From assembly GCF_910596095.1 (NCBI RefSeq), contig NC_056545.1:22281067-22345066 (forward strand): 64,000 bases of DNA, given 5' to 3'. Of the stretch, positions 1 to 12,349 are shown piece after piece (the stretch's first letter is position 1; each line of letters opens with the position of its first letter). This DNA is from Thunnus maccoyii (taxonomy: Eukaryota > Chordata > Actinopteri > Scombriformes > Scombridae). The position numbers and the translations under genes were made by a program. The notes beneath the pieces are model-generated. The model was not told where the DNA came from. It ran no database searches and saw only the letters and a list, made by a program, of their open reading frames with translations.

Positions 1-39
1 CAACTCAACAAGACAAACACTCAAAATATAACTTCAAAT

Positions 40-45
40 TTTATT
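40..45 (-). promoter_or_regulatory. Candidate polyadenylation signal AATAAA (minus strand)
   Basis: TTTATT on the plus strand reads AATAAA on the minus strand, about 170 bp past the tentative minus-strand stop codon at 212. It supports a 3' end there but is short enough to occur by chance in AT-rich DNA. Confidence 0.25.
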
Positions 46-211
46 TTTCCATGATGACACTTAAGCATTTTTGTTTGAACTGATTATAACATCCAACTGT
101 GGTCAAACCTAAGTGTATAAGTAGTGTTGAGTGTACTAGATGTATTAATAACATTTGTGGTGCTCATACTGAACATTCAGCATACCTGCAAGAGAGGATT
201 TAAAAAGAGCT

Positions 212-318
212 TCAAGTTTTCTCGGGAAGCAAACTATTCTTTGTAAGTAGTTCTGCTGTGGGAATGTCTTGGGCCATAAACTGTGTTCGAAGTGAGCCAG
301 CCAGCACAACACCTCTCC
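212..318 (-). CDS. Possible last coding exon of an unidentified minus-strand gene
   Basis: On the minus strand a pyrimidine-rich acceptor (cttgtttttttcag) ends at 319, and a reading frame runs to a TGA at 214-212. It encodes about 34 residues including VLAGSLRTQFMAQDIPTAEL, whose composition looks like real protein. A minus-strand AATAAA (plus-strand TTTATT at 40-45) lies about 170 bp downstream, where a 3' end would be expected. I found no convincing upstream exon: the GTAAAC donor near 592 follows a stretch with stops in all frames. In mammals C2CD3 lies head-to-head with PPME1, but I cannot match this peptide to it. A second frame is open across the same exon (342-145) but looks less protein-like. 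Treat as tentative. Confidence 0.28.
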
Positions 319-345
319 CTGAAAAAAACAAGCATTTATCATTTA

Positions 346-1699
346 CTTGTGATCCAAAAAGAATCTGTATTATAGGTTTCATGTATTTCATAGTGGTTTT
401 ATTTGTATAATGGCTGACTGATATATTACACTTGAATGAAAAGGTACAAGAAACAATCATCAAAACATTTTAAATATTTTAAACATTTAGATATTTATTG
501 TTAATATTTTAATCAACTACTTCAATATAAAATAACATAGTTTGAGTCTAAAACACATGAAAAAACACACTTTTGTTTTGATGTAAAAGTTTACCTAAAT
601 GTTCTCCAGGAAAGTTATAATCCAGGACAGTGAAGAGTATTTACAATCCTTTAAGTCATCCCGTTAGTGTCCTCGTCTCATGCTGTGTGCTCACTGCGCT
701 ACTGTTGAAGTGGCTCCTAAATTTATAGGCACCTTTTGCACATGACTACAGTGTAGGCTGACAAGTTTTACACACCTGTCATGTGAACCTCATCATGTTT
801 ACCAGAGTCTGTGAGACACAGACGGACATTTGAGCCCTTGTTGATGTGCGCCTATCAGTGTCCTTATGGCAGCCTGGTGTGCACTCATGTAAACATTTTG
901 AATATTTTCTTGTCATTTTAAAGTTATTTTAACTTACACTTATTTGCTCAGATTATCATAAATATATTTATGTCAAGGTTAAATCTTAACGTTTTGAGTT
1001 CACATAAAAATTCATATTTAACCGGCTCATATTTCTACACTGACTTCCAGGAGCATGCCTCATGTTTCTAGTGGTTGATACTGTGTCCACAGCCAATCAG
1101 AGTGAGAGGCCTGTCTGGATTCCAGGGGTGTTTTCATGGGGCATTGGCTGTGGTGAATAACATTTGCTCTATATCCGTTTTTCAATGTTAGCGCCCCACA
1201 ACAAAATGCAAAACTAGTTCAGGAGTTTTAGGAATTCCCTCACACCCCTCCTCCCTGCAAGTAATAAAGTTTGAAATGTTCTGGGCCTAGGAACCGCCAT
1301 GCTTTTCAGCCAATCCATACGATGAACAAGGGTGGGTGGATGCACATAGCATCTGTAAGCAATCAGTCAAGCCATTAGCATCTGTACAGGCAATCACCCA
1401 AAGAACCGGACACTGAATGGAAAGTGTTAAGAGAGGGGCGTCACTTTATTGGCAGAGTGTTGGAGTCTTGAGTGGACATGCCTCCATACATGTGACTTTC
1501 CACATCAGCTCCAGGTCATGGCCCCAGAAAACTTACGTCACGTCACGCGGTTGACTCTGCAAAATGTTCTCTCTAAATATCAACTATTTCACCTGCTGAT
1601 ACATGTGCCAAGATGTTACATTCCAAAAACTGTACTTCTTATCCTTTACTTTTTAACGTTCGCCTCCAGTTTTTTTTTGTTGTTTTTGTTTGTTTTTTT
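346..1699. other. Gene-free interval
   Basis: AT-rich DNA with no exon that I can support on either strand. The small open frames have no coding composition or sensible splice sites. Confidence 0.6.
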
Positions 1700-1850
1700 T
1701 TTACCATAAATGGACTGCACTTAAATTGTGCCTTTCTAGTCTTCTGACCACTCAAAGCGCTTTCACACTACAAGCCACATTCACCCATTCACACATATAT
1801 TCGTACCTTGATGGCAGGCTGCCATGCAAGTTGCCGTCCTGCACATCAGT
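1700..1850. repeat. Dispersed teleost repeat fragment
   Basis: The stretch containing ctagtcttctgaccactc, aagcgctttcacac and cacattcacccattcacaca matches, from memory, a fragment found many times in percomorph genomes, including in mRNA 3' ends. No target duplication was identified. The open frames across it are not genes. Confidence 0.5.
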
Positions 1851-2195
1851 AGGACTGTATACTGCTGTTTTATCTTTTTGTCTTTATATTGTACTGTGCA
1901 TATCTTCAATAATGGATAGACTTATGACATGTTTCCCAAAACTCTTGAGGTTTGGCCTATGACACATTTCCACAATTTACAGTATTTCCAACAATGAAGT
2001 GGCCATTAATTGAATGTATATGTTGACTGAGAAGGTCGGCTGCTGGTTGTGATTTTGGCACATGTGAGGACTGCAGGTGTCCAAGAGTCCAGCACCTTGC
2101 CTACATATAGTGCAACTGTGCAACTTACTGAAAAAATGAATGAATAGTGTGCTTTTATTGGGATAAATAGACTATTCTAATTATTAAGCTTTGTT

Positions 2196-2197
2196 AC

Positions 2198-2285
<88 letters not shown>

Positions 2286-2287
2286 TG
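2196..2287. repeat. Compound trinucleotide microsatellite (TTA)n(TAG)n
   Basis: About 16 uninterrupted TTA units (2196-2243) change directly into about 14 TAG units (to 2285). The one-base switch suggests slippage spread of a single substitution. It produces an artificial polyleucine/polyvaline open frame. Confidence 0.97.
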
Positions 2288-5200
2288 TACTATGTTCTAA
2301 GAACTTATTTGCATGTAAATACTTTGGTGACAGACAAAGAAAAGTTGATTACTGTGGTCACAGTGCTCAGATGTTTGGGCAAAGTAATCAATTGTATATT
2401 ATTACTGCCTTTAAAAGGTTGGATTCATGCATTTTCTTTTCTTTAATTTGCTTTTGGATGTGTTTCAAGGCAAAGATGGAAAATTGCTAAACCTTAAACC
2501 CATCAACCCCAAGAATGATACGTAAAAAAGGGGAGCTGCTTTCCCCACCTGCTTCCTTCACCCCTAGCTAAATAAGGTTCCTGTGTGAGCCTGCAGCCAG
2601 ACCAGTAAACAACCTGCCGGTCTGGCTTCAACCAGTCAGCGGTGACCTCCCCTACATTGCCTGAAAATGAAACTGAGCAGGCACACTCCCGTCACCACTA
2701 TGTTCTCCCGCACTTTGAATACCATGAACTCTGAATCAGTACTGTGAGACAGCTAATCTCCACTATAAATAAAGACCATTACACTATAAATAAGGTCAGC
2801 CGCTGCGTCACTTAAAGGTTAATAGAGCACTCAGGAATGTTTTTTCCGTTTACAGACCCATTCGTCTGTGAACTTTTGCCTTAGTTTTAGTTGAACTAAA
2901 TATTAGGGAAGAGATGAAGGGAGAGAAACTGAAAAACCATGAATATTGATTAATTTCTCAATTTAAAATCAAGTTCATTTACCAAAACTGAGCCATTTGC
3001 ACTTCACTCCAGCATATAGAGTAATTTATCTTTACAATTGTCAGAGCTTTTGGAATTCATTTTGACATGCAGTATTTCACAGCACACATGAAGAGAATAT
3101 TTCACCAGGGCAGCAAATGGCCGCACATACCAGGAATGACTTAACTGTTTGCTAATTGTCTACACTTAGCTTTGACTGGCACTGTTGTTCTCATAGCTTT
3201 GTTTTATGTTTCAGCTTTCTGCACACTGTGTCTGTGGCTCTCAGTACATTTTAATAGTGTTAAATGTTTCAAGATATTTCTCTATATATGAAAATATTGC
3301 ACTCTGCATATCAGGCTGATATACTGTACCTCTAGTCTGTCAGAACAGGAGGTTTAGGTGTATATTGTTTTCTGAAGACATACATGTGCTTCTAACATTA
3401 AGCTACATAAAGAATCAAACAAACAAACAACAGTTAAACCTTTGAGTCAGTGCATAATACCCAAATATTTAAGAGTGGGTTTGGATCTGCATCATCATAA
3501 ACATGTTATCTTAATAATCTTTTGCCTGAAAGGAAGGCCAACACCGTCATAGAATGAAGTCAACATAAAGATGGCAAAAAAGAGATATGAATGAAATATA
3601 TTTTAAACATGAAGGTAGAGAAAAACTATTAATTTCAAAAAGAGCACAGGGAGCAAATATCCCATCAACCCTTAATTTGGGCAGACTGGTGACCAACATG
3701 GCTTAAGTTAGACAAAGTGCCTTAAAGCAACTGTCCATGAGATGATCTGCAGCCTACCAACAAAGAAGGCACATGTTCCGCCTCATGAATGTGCTCCATG
3801 TAGTACAGGCCACATGTTGTACATGTGAATAGATGATGTCTGTGCTCTGTTGGCCTCAACTCCATCCATTAACTCTGGCTGCACAGAAAAGATGTGCGAT
3901 TTCAGCTGAAGGTTTTACAATAGTCAATAAACCTTTGTCACAAGTAGTTATTTTTCCTAATGCATCTTGGTGGTATTTTTGGAAATTATTGTTAATTATT
4001 AAGGGAAGATTGTTTGTGACCAGTTATGTCTATTCACCTTCGCCTCTTCGTGTCCTCTCTTGTTCCTCTCACAATCAAATTAGCAAGTCTGCAATTATAG
4101 ACAATCAGCTGTCATAACATCATTCTCTTTATGTAACTATCTTTGCAAGTCTCTCAAATGCCTTCAGTTGCATAACAATGACTCAGAATACTCGACCGAA
4201 ACTGCAGCTTGAGTAAAGTTTACAGTCATTACAATCACATGCAGAACTTTTCTTCTTCTTCTTGTCCTTTTTATTATTCTTGTTTATTGTTATTATTACT
4301 ATTGTTGGATATTTCTCAAGAAGTTATTAACAGCTAACACAATCTTCTACACTTCCCCAAATGCAACATGATAGTATGTTTCATTATACCCTCCCTGCCC
4401 TTAAGTAAATAGTTACATGGGTAAAGTGTGTATTGCTGCCACCTTGTGTTCAAGGGTTCATCACACATCTACATACAGTATTAATTTACTGTATGAAGAG
4501 TATTCACAGTACTTTGAAACTATGGCCTTGATGTACAATTAAATTTACATATCTTAAACATTTACTATGTTAAAGATTTGGAGTAAGAACCTGTAGAAAG
4601 CTTGAATTTTAGAGGACAGGGCAGCTGGGTGTCAGGTGAATTATTAACGTCATTAAGCAGATGTAATAATTTAGATCATTCCCATACGCAACTGAAATCT
4701 GATCAATATGGTACTGGGACATTATTACTGAAGCTAAAGGGCAATTACCCAGTTTTATTGTTATGTAGTAAAAAAGGGAATAATTCCTTAAAACTACTGT
4801 AAATTCAAACCACGATAACCTGAATATGACACATTTGTCTCTAATCAATAAACACATCTGTCTCAATCTTCAATGGGCTTCTCTTAACTTCTCTTAACTG
4901 ATATTTGCTATGTTAAAGTTACATGATAACATTGTAAATCCGAGCAAAGTTAAGGTTATTAAAGGTTTTCCTATTAAAACATTCTAAATTAAAAATCAAA
5001 AAAAGAAGGAAAACAAAACAGAATTTGTAGATTGAAACATTTTGTTCAAAACCTTAAATCTACAGTGGGCATGTTTTATTTTTACTTTGTCTGCTTTGTT
5101 CATTTTAAAGGGCAAGTTTTCATAAGACTATTAAGACTTTTGTGACTCCAAAATGACAAAATTTACAGATAGGTTACTTTGGAGAAAGGCCTTAAATCGA

Positions 5201-5535
5201 ACATGACTCGCATGAAACATTTGAAAACCATTTGAAACCAGTGAGAGCAGACAAAAATAAGACAATACTTTTCTTATCCAGTTTCTTTCATTGGTCATTA
5301 TTTTAAACTAGACCTACATAGTGTTTAAGAGTCATTTTAAACTTTTATTTGCCTACCAGGGGATGCCGAGTTGCATCTGAGGAGTCAAAAAATTATTAAA
5401 TGGATAATAAAGAAAAAGCTGTATTTGTCTTACACAAAATAACTTTTGGGGGGAAATTACTTTCACCTAAAATAAAACAATCTGAGAAGGGAAAATATCA
5501 CTCTTTGGTTGAACTGCTGGCAACCAGTGTTATTA
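2288..5535. other. Gene-free interval
   Basis: No supported exon. The interval holds a 9-bp perfect hairpin at 2595-2603/2619-2627 (arms AGCCAGACC and GGTCTGGCT, 15-base loop) and a pyrimidine-rich CTT run near 4250. Otherwise it is AT-rich sequence without recognisable features. Confidence 0.55.
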
Positions 5536-5712
5536 TGGTTTTCATTGTTTTTTATTTTTATTTTGTTTTTAATTTTTGTTTTCAATCCAGTTTAGTTTCA
5601 GTTTCCAGAGAGGGTTTGCACATTTCAGTTTAGTGTTTTTATATTGCTTAAAAATGTTTAGTTTTAGTTTAGTTTTTATTAGTTTCAGCATTAGTTTTAG
5701 TTTTATTTAATA
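5536..5712. repeat. Low-complexity TTTAG/TTTTA-rich repeat
   Basis: Degenerate runs of gtttagtttagtttttatt and similar units fill this segment, as in degenerate low-complexity repeats scattered through fish genomes. It does not code. Confidence 0.6.
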
Positions 5713-6163
5713 TGGGGGTTATTTGTCAGGGGCAAGATTTAAGAAGTTCAGAGTAGGTATTACAATACAAACACAACACTTTGTGACTCAATAAACATAT
5801 ACACCAGTGCTTCCTCATGCTTGTTGGATTGACAAATGTTTGTTTTTTCTGAAGTCAGTTTTTATTTTTCATTTCAATAAACTAAAATGTTTTTCCACAC
5901 CTAGTTTAGATTTAACTATAATAATCTTGCTGGTTACCTATGTTCACATACGTGATGAGGGGTCACAAGGTGGAAAAATGGGTCATGTTTTTTACAGACA
6001 GTAGAGGGCGGTAGTGCTTTAACCTACCAGGAAACAAAATCAGAGAAGAAGAAGAAGGCCGACCCAAAATAATCACAGCAGCCGCAGAAGAAGAGCGATT
6101 AGCCTTTTATTAGCCTTTAGCTTGTCAGATAAACGTAGTAACGGAGCAGAGGAAATTCATCCA

Positions 6164-6282
6164 ATGTCTGGCTAGCGTCGGTGCTGGTGTCGGAGAAAAA
6201 TCTTATGCTGCGAAAGAGAAGGACAGTTCCTGACAGAGACCGACCCCGACTGTCGACAACATGGAGAAACGGCTGCATTTAA
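6164..6282 (+). promoter_or_regulatory. Upstream ORFs in the ppme1 leader
   Basis: If transcription starts upstream of about 6160, the leader holds two upstream start codons. ATG at 6164 opens a four-codon ORF (ATG TCT GGC TAG). ATG at 6205 opens a 26-codon ORF in another frame that overlaps the ppme1 start at 6261 and ends at 6282. An overlapping upstream ORF usually lowers translation of the main frame unless it is skipped. The transcription start is not visible in the sequence, so the leader itself is inferred. Confidence 0.4.
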
Positions 6283-9200
6283 ACCTGCTAGCTTCCAGAC
6301 CTCCTATGGCAGGTGGTTTTCAGTCCAGCTCCAAAATGAAAATGGGGTGAGTTTAGCCAGCTCAGTCTTAATAGCATGTTGTTTTGGCTTGATAACGTGA
6401 TATTTAATCACATCTGCAGTCACATTAGCTGCTCTCTGATTCGTCTGCGCCATCAACACAGCTGCTATGATGCTAACCTGAACAAACATCACATTTATGA
6501 CAGGCAGCTAATGACAGAACAGCTGAACTGATAGCCTTAGCTACTGCTGCTACCATCAGTGGTGAATAAAACGCCATATAAACATTAATATGAGTATTTA
6601 CATTAGCTGGCAGCTCTGCCATTCAGGTACACTGATCCTATCCATCATTAGCTAAGATAAGCTAATATTTTTCACTGTGGATAAAGAAAATTCGTCACTC
6701 TAAAGCAGTTTCTTAAGATGGTGATGTCAGTGAGGTTTTGGCCCATTTTCTTGTTAATATCAACTTATACAACCTGTGTAGTGAAGGTCAAGACTTGTTT
6801 CTGGCTTGTTTACATCACCATGATACAGGGATTTTTAGCAGAGATGCACATTCATGTTGACACTGCATGTGCTGACTCAGGTTTTAACAAACAAACACTT
6901 CATTTATTCAGTATTAAGAGCTGTGTTTGTAGGTTAGCAATTTAAACACTTTTATGTTTGGTCATTTTGGTATGATCTCAAAAGATGACCTCAGTAAAGG
7001 TAAGATGGACTTTAGACATATCATTTAATCTAAATGGGCCATTAAGGGTTTTGGTGTGGCAGCAATTGATCATGTATAGTTATCAGGGAGTAGTCACTCT
7101 CATTAAAACACACACCTAATATCTATGTCCTGCTCCTGAACGTTAATGCTTCTGTGCACTTTAATAATCCTGTTTCCCTTTTAGACAAGAACAGTCACAG
7201 CTTTGTTTACACTGTGCTTATCTTTTATTTTATACAGACCTGGACGGAAGAGAGATTTCACACCGCTGCCCTGGAGTCATTACTTTGAAACCATGGAGGA
7301 TGTTGAGGTGGAAAATGAAAATGGCAAAGATATATCCTTGCAGATTGTTGCTTCTGTTTGTCTGCAGGAAATTCAACATGAGTGATTTATACTACAAATC
7401 TAGTTACAAATAGTTGCACATTTTCACATTATTAAGTGCATTAAGTAATGTTCAGTGTATGTCATGTATGCACTGGCATGTATTTCCTTGACTTCCTTGA
7501 ACATTTTCAGACTTTACTGCAGTGGCTCCCATGGTCCTGTGCTGCTCCTGCTCCACGGAGGAGGCCACTCTGCTCTGTCCTGGGCGGTGTTCACTGTGAG
7601 CATGATTACACAAACTCTGTAGCCTCTTAAGTCTGAAAACCATGTGTTGAAATACCCACAACACAACATATAATATTTTTGAAACTGTTTGTTTTTCTTC
7701 CATGTTTGTGTCTTTACAGGCCGTCATATACAGCAGGATCAACTGCAGGGTGGTGGCAATGGACCTTCGAGCTCATGGTAAATGGTATAGGTAGTCACAG
7801 GACACAAAATTAGTTACTAGACATGTTTAATACGTAGTTGAGGAAAATTTAGGAGTTTGTCTGAGTCCATCTCAGGACACCTTGATAACACCTGTTCTAA
7901 TATGCAGGAAAATTGAGGTCTTGAATGATATTTGTCAGTTCAGTTAGGTAGTAATAGCAATCCTCTTTGAATAACGATGAGTGATTTAACAATCTTCTAG
8001 GTCACCTACTGTCCTATCCTATCCTATCCTATCCTATCCTATCCTATCCTATCCTATCCTATCCTTACCACTCTTTGTGTCTTTCCAATTGCAGTGATGA
8101 AATAAAGCAGTGATCACTTAATCTTTCATACTGACAGCATAATAACAAAGGTCCTTTATCAGATTTTGCTGCTGAAATAGCAGCTACAGTGCCATTAGTG
8201 TCATTAGAGGTCAACTTTCCCCACATCCTGTGATCACAACCCTCCCTACTTCATTTGGCAGGTCATTCTTCATATTCATGGGCTCAGATGGAAGAAATGG
8301 TTAAATTTGTTTATGTCTTTTCCTGCAGGTGACACTAAGGTGAAAAATCCTGAAGATCTCTCTGCAGATACAATGGCCAAGTAAGTAGTGTGTGGGTGGG
8401 TGTGTGTGTGTGTGGGTTGTTGGGTGGGGCAAAGGCTGACAATTATTTTGTGAAAAGCACTTACACACTCAAATTAATCAGAGTAGCAATGAACCACTAG
8501 TGTCTTAATTCATTATTAAATACAGTCTCAGTCCTGAGGTTTCTGTCTGAATATTTAGAAACACTGAAACAAATGATGGAAATGTAACATGGTTAACAGG
8601 TTATCTCTTGCTTTTTCTTTCTAAAGGGATATTGGCAAAGTGGTTGAGGCGCTCTATGGAGATAACCCACCACCAATCATGATTATTGGACACAGCATGG
8701 GTGGGGCCATTGCAGTTCACACAGCTGCTGCCAACCATATACCATCCCTGCTCGGTCTCTGTGTCATTGACGTTGTAGAGGGTAAGTGCTCCCTCGTTGT
8801 CTTATAGGGGCATGACTTCGTTTATCAAATCAAAAGGTGTTGATGTTATTCTTTTAGTCCACAGCTCTAGAGTTTTTCAGGCTTAAACTGATTACATCTG
8901 CAGTGTATTTAAATTAGAAATACTCATAATTCTTTCAAATGATGTTCTCACTATTGTATTACCGGGTATAATAATGACAAATCATCGTGTTTGCATTCAG
9001 GTACAGCAATGGATGCTTTGAACAGTATGCAGAATTTCCTCAGAAGTCGGCCAAAGACATTTAAATCTCTGGAAAATGCCATTGAGTGGAGGTAAACATA
9101 CAAACACTGACACTGCCACATCTTGGAAGTATGATTGTGCAAATTATTTGGTTAATGTTAGCAAATAGTGTCATAAACATTATTTACTAAAACTAATAGG

Positions 9201-10574
9201 AGCCTTGTTTTAAGCATTTGCAATATTTTGGGCTTGAAAAGGGTGTATTTTGATTGTCAAGTTTTCACTTGGTTGAACAGCCTCCATCCTGAGAGTTTGG
9301 ATTAGTAAGATTTCATTAAATTTCATCCAGTTATGATTCTTGTACACAAGACATTTCTTTTCCTTTCCTTTTAGTGTGAAGAGTGGCCAGATCCGAAACA
9401 TAGAGTCAGCTCGGGTGTCAATGGGAGGCCAGGTGAAAAAGTACGTCTGCTACGATTCTCATCTGTACATTTAGTGCTGTGCAGGTTTGCGGGTTTCATT
9501 TACTGTATGTTACTTTTCCTCTTATGACATTCGCAGATGTGAGGAATCCACGAGCAGTCCAGGTGTCTCTAATAGCATTGAAGGTATAATAGAAGAGGAA
9601 GAGGAGGAAGAAGTGGAAGAAGAATCCAACAAGAAAAGAATGAAGGAAGATGATCAAGAGGTTCTGTCTGTCTTAATCCTCGTCTTACTCATGTATCGTG
9701 TGTGTGTGTATATATAATGTTTATGTCTGTGTGTTGGAGAGAGGTTAAAAAATATCTTAAACAGTTGATTTCTTTCATACAGATAAAAAAGGAAAGTGTC
9801 TTCACCTGGCGAGTGGAGTTGTCAAAGACAGAAAAATACTGGGAGGGCTGGTTCAGAGGCCTGTCTGCCCTCTTTCTCACCTGCCCAGTGCCAAAACTGC
9901 TCCTGCTCGCAGGTTAGATCAGTCAAATCACCAAAGTGATCACAGTGAACTTACATTATTATTATTGGTACTTCATACACGAACATAAATAAGATCAAGG
10001 ATGGGCAGATTTGATGGAATTTCAGCGCAGTCTCACTAGATTGGATGAATGCAGATAATATAAAGCTTTTTCCTAAGAAATGTTGCCATTGACTGCACCG
10101 TTAACACCCCTGACTTGTTCCATTGTACAGGAGTGGACAGGCTTGACAAAGACTTAACTATTGGACAGATGCAAGGTAAGGAGTACAAACTTAGATTTTC
10201 TGCATCGTTTCCGATGATTGTCTGAGTTGGACTGTCGCTATATACTTCAGTACACAATCTTAAATCATAAGTGTAGTCACAGAGTGATCAATAATCTCAC
10301 TGTTTGTCCTCAGGGAAGTTTCAGATGCAGGTCCTCCCACAGTGTGGTCATGCTGTCCATGAGGACGCACCTGAAAAAGTAAGTGGTGTTTACCTGATCA
10401 TATGAGCTGTATTATTGAATATGATGTTTGATGTGTGTGTTCAGCTGCTGCTCTTTGATCCAGATTCAGTTTGTTGCTATCTTTCTCGTCATCTGTCACC
10501 AGGTAGCAGATGCTCTAGCAACATTTATGGTCCGGCACAAATTCACAGAGTTTAAGGAAGGATATCTGTGGTAA
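6261..10574 (+). CDS. ppme1: Protein phosphatase methylesterase 1 (PME-1), 13 coding exons
   Basis: PME-1 is an alpha/beta hydrolase that removes the methyl ester from the C-terminal leucine of the PP2A catalytic subunit. Coding exons: 6261-6346, 7238-7331, 7503-7595, 7720-7777, 8329-8380, 8627-8781, 9001-9091, 9375-9440, 9537-9660, 9783-9912, 10131-10175, 10314-10378, 10503-10574. All phases join to give 376 aa, against 386 in human. The nucleophile elbow GHSMGG places Ser151, with Asp176 in CVIDVVEG and His344 in QCGHAVHEDAP; these match human Ser156, Asp181 and His349 with consistent offsets. An acidic loop (EEEEEEEVEEE) is kept in exon 9. Intron 2 is AT-AC. The exon 9 donor (GTTCTG) is weak. 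The last exon ends EGYLW and lacks the CVFPGC-type ending that I recall for human. No sign of decay. Confidence 0.96.
7332..7502 (+). other. ppme1: AT-AC U12-type (minor spliceosome) intron 2 of ppme1
   Basis: The intron begins ATATCCTT, the U12 5' splice-site consensus, and ends AC. A perfect U12 branch site TTCCTTGAC lies about 10 nt before the 3' end. Removing exactly 7332-7502 joins GKD to IFRLYCSGS, matching the conserved PME-1 sequence, in phase 0. No GT-AG pair gives a conserved join here. Confidence 0.9.
8012..8065. repeat. Pentanucleotide microsatellite (TCCTA)n
   Basis: About ten uninterrupted TCCTA units lie inside ppme1 intron 4. Confidence 0.97.
8391..8424. repeat. GT/GGTG-rich simple repeat
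   Basis: Imperfect GTGTGTGGGTG run a few bases after the exon 5 donor of ppme1. Confidence 0.8.
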
Positions 10575-11269
10575 GTGAACTTCCTACCAGTAAGGATGTA
10601 TACACTATAAAAGATTTGTTAGATATTCAAGCAGTTCATTGATTGTATATAGTTAAGGATAATAATCATTCCAAATAGGTTTTGTATAGAATAAAGACTG
10701 AAATGTTGAACAAAAAGTAAAAATTACATTAAACGGTTGAATGTTTCACAGGATTTCACAGAATATAGCTGCAATGTGTCAGCTGTTTGAGGACATTCTG
10801 TGGTCCTTTTTAAAAGAATTTACAATTAAATTACATTGTTTTCTTTAAAAAATGAATAATTGCAAAAACAGAGATGTAATGTCCACATTGTCTGATTTTG
10901 TGTAATCATCTTTCTACAGCTAATTTCCAGTTTTCAGCCTAAATATAGCCAGCAGCCATAGAAGAAATGTTACGACTCATCGGCATCAACATACAATTTA
11001 ACAGCAAATTAAGGAAAATATAATAAGCATTATTATTATTATTATTTTATTATTGTTATTATTATGTTGCTTTTGTTATGTAGATACTTTGCCTTTCAGC
11101 TTTGCCTTATTTTTATTTTAAAACACTGGGATTTGATTGTATTTTTCCTTTACAGTATTTTTTTTTTTTTAATCTCTGAAATGTAATGCTACCCTTGTTT
11201 TAATGTTTTATTTTGGGTGATTGCATCACTGTTATAATACATGTTTGTAATGTTTGAATCCAAACAACG

Positions 11270-11275
11270 ATTAAA
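11270..11275 (+). promoter_or_regulatory. ppme1: Candidate ppme1 polyadenylation signal ATTAAA
   Basis: ATTAAA lies about 700 bp past the ppme1 stop and is followed by T/G-rich sequence. No better signal lies closer to the stop, so the transcript probably ends near 11290-11300. Confidence 0.5.
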
Positions 11276-11299
11276 GATGGATGCAGCAAAAAATGTCAC

Positions 11300-12320
11300 C
11301 CATGCTTGTACGTATATTTGGAATGTGTATTAAAAGGACGTCATGATCATTTTAAATGTGGTAGTTCATCATTACATCATGTTGCAAGATACAGGTAATT
11401 GGTGTTTGAAATAAGTGACAAATACATCTTATATAATTATACTATAATATGTTATAATAATAACCAAAAGTCTTCACACCGTAGCTGTAAATGATGATTG
11501 TGTACACTTCTCAACCCTCTTCATTTTTTATGTTTTGAGTTCTCAAGTCAACGTCTGAAGGAAAATTTTTGGATTTTTGTGAAGGAAATATTTTACATAC
11601 TTGTCCAGAATTCTGGCTTTATGGACCACTTTAGCGTTAGCAACATTAGCAACAAGCAGCTCTATTAAGCATCTCTTTTTATGAGTTCTTCTTTCAAAGC
11701 ATCCTAAAACAGAAGAAACAAATCCTGTATATCTTCCTGCAGTATCTTAAAAGTTCAGGATGCTGCAGAAACAGAAGTAGAAAACAACATCACAGTTTTT
11801 TAAACTTTGATGGAAGTGACATGTTTTTCTTCATGTGCCTGATTTACTCAAGGGAAAGAAATGCAGGTTTTAATTGTCCCTCCACAGACTAACACACTCA
11901 GAAATATCTTGTAATGATGTGCAATATAAACATTTGAATTATTAATGAACTGTAATGACTGTCCTCCAAAGAGCTAAAGCCACTGAGACCATTATGTGAT
12001 TAGAGTCTAAACAATTTGTGTCCTAAACAGAAGTTCTTTGGTTGCATCATTTTAGGCCTAAAACACATTTTCAACAAAACTTTAAAAACATGGGTTGAAG
12101 CTAAGGCAGGAACGTGTATTTTTCCCTGTTTAGTAAATATATCTTTGTTACCTTTTGACTCTATGTTCAATAGAAATACTGTAGGATTGACTTACATTGG
12201 AGAGATTTTAGTGTGTGAGGCAAGAAACACTGTTGACCCCGACTACTGATTCCACCTGGCATTGAGTCTTTAAACCTTATTTTTCTCGCAACAAATGAAA
12301 ACAAATCTGTCAATAAGGAT
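11300..12320. other. Gene-free interval between ppme1 and the receptor array
   Basis: No supported exon or recognised repeat. AT-rich sequence. Confidence 0.55.
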
Positions 12321-12349
12321 CTGTCCACAGTGACTAGACATGATGATGA
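12321..12349. repeat. Relic of an additional receptor unit
   Basis: These 29 bp are identical to 14801-14829 and 19088-19116, which lie about 0.85 kb after the stop codons of receptors 1 and 2. Here they sit just before the start of unit 1 homology (about 12355). A fragment of downstream-flank sequence on the upstream side of the first unit fits the remains of a former unit that was deleted. Confidence 0.6.

Noticed and set aside
2191-2490. 99-residue frame rich in leucine and valine
   Set aside because: It is a translation of the TTA/TAG microsatellite and starts at a non-ATG codon.
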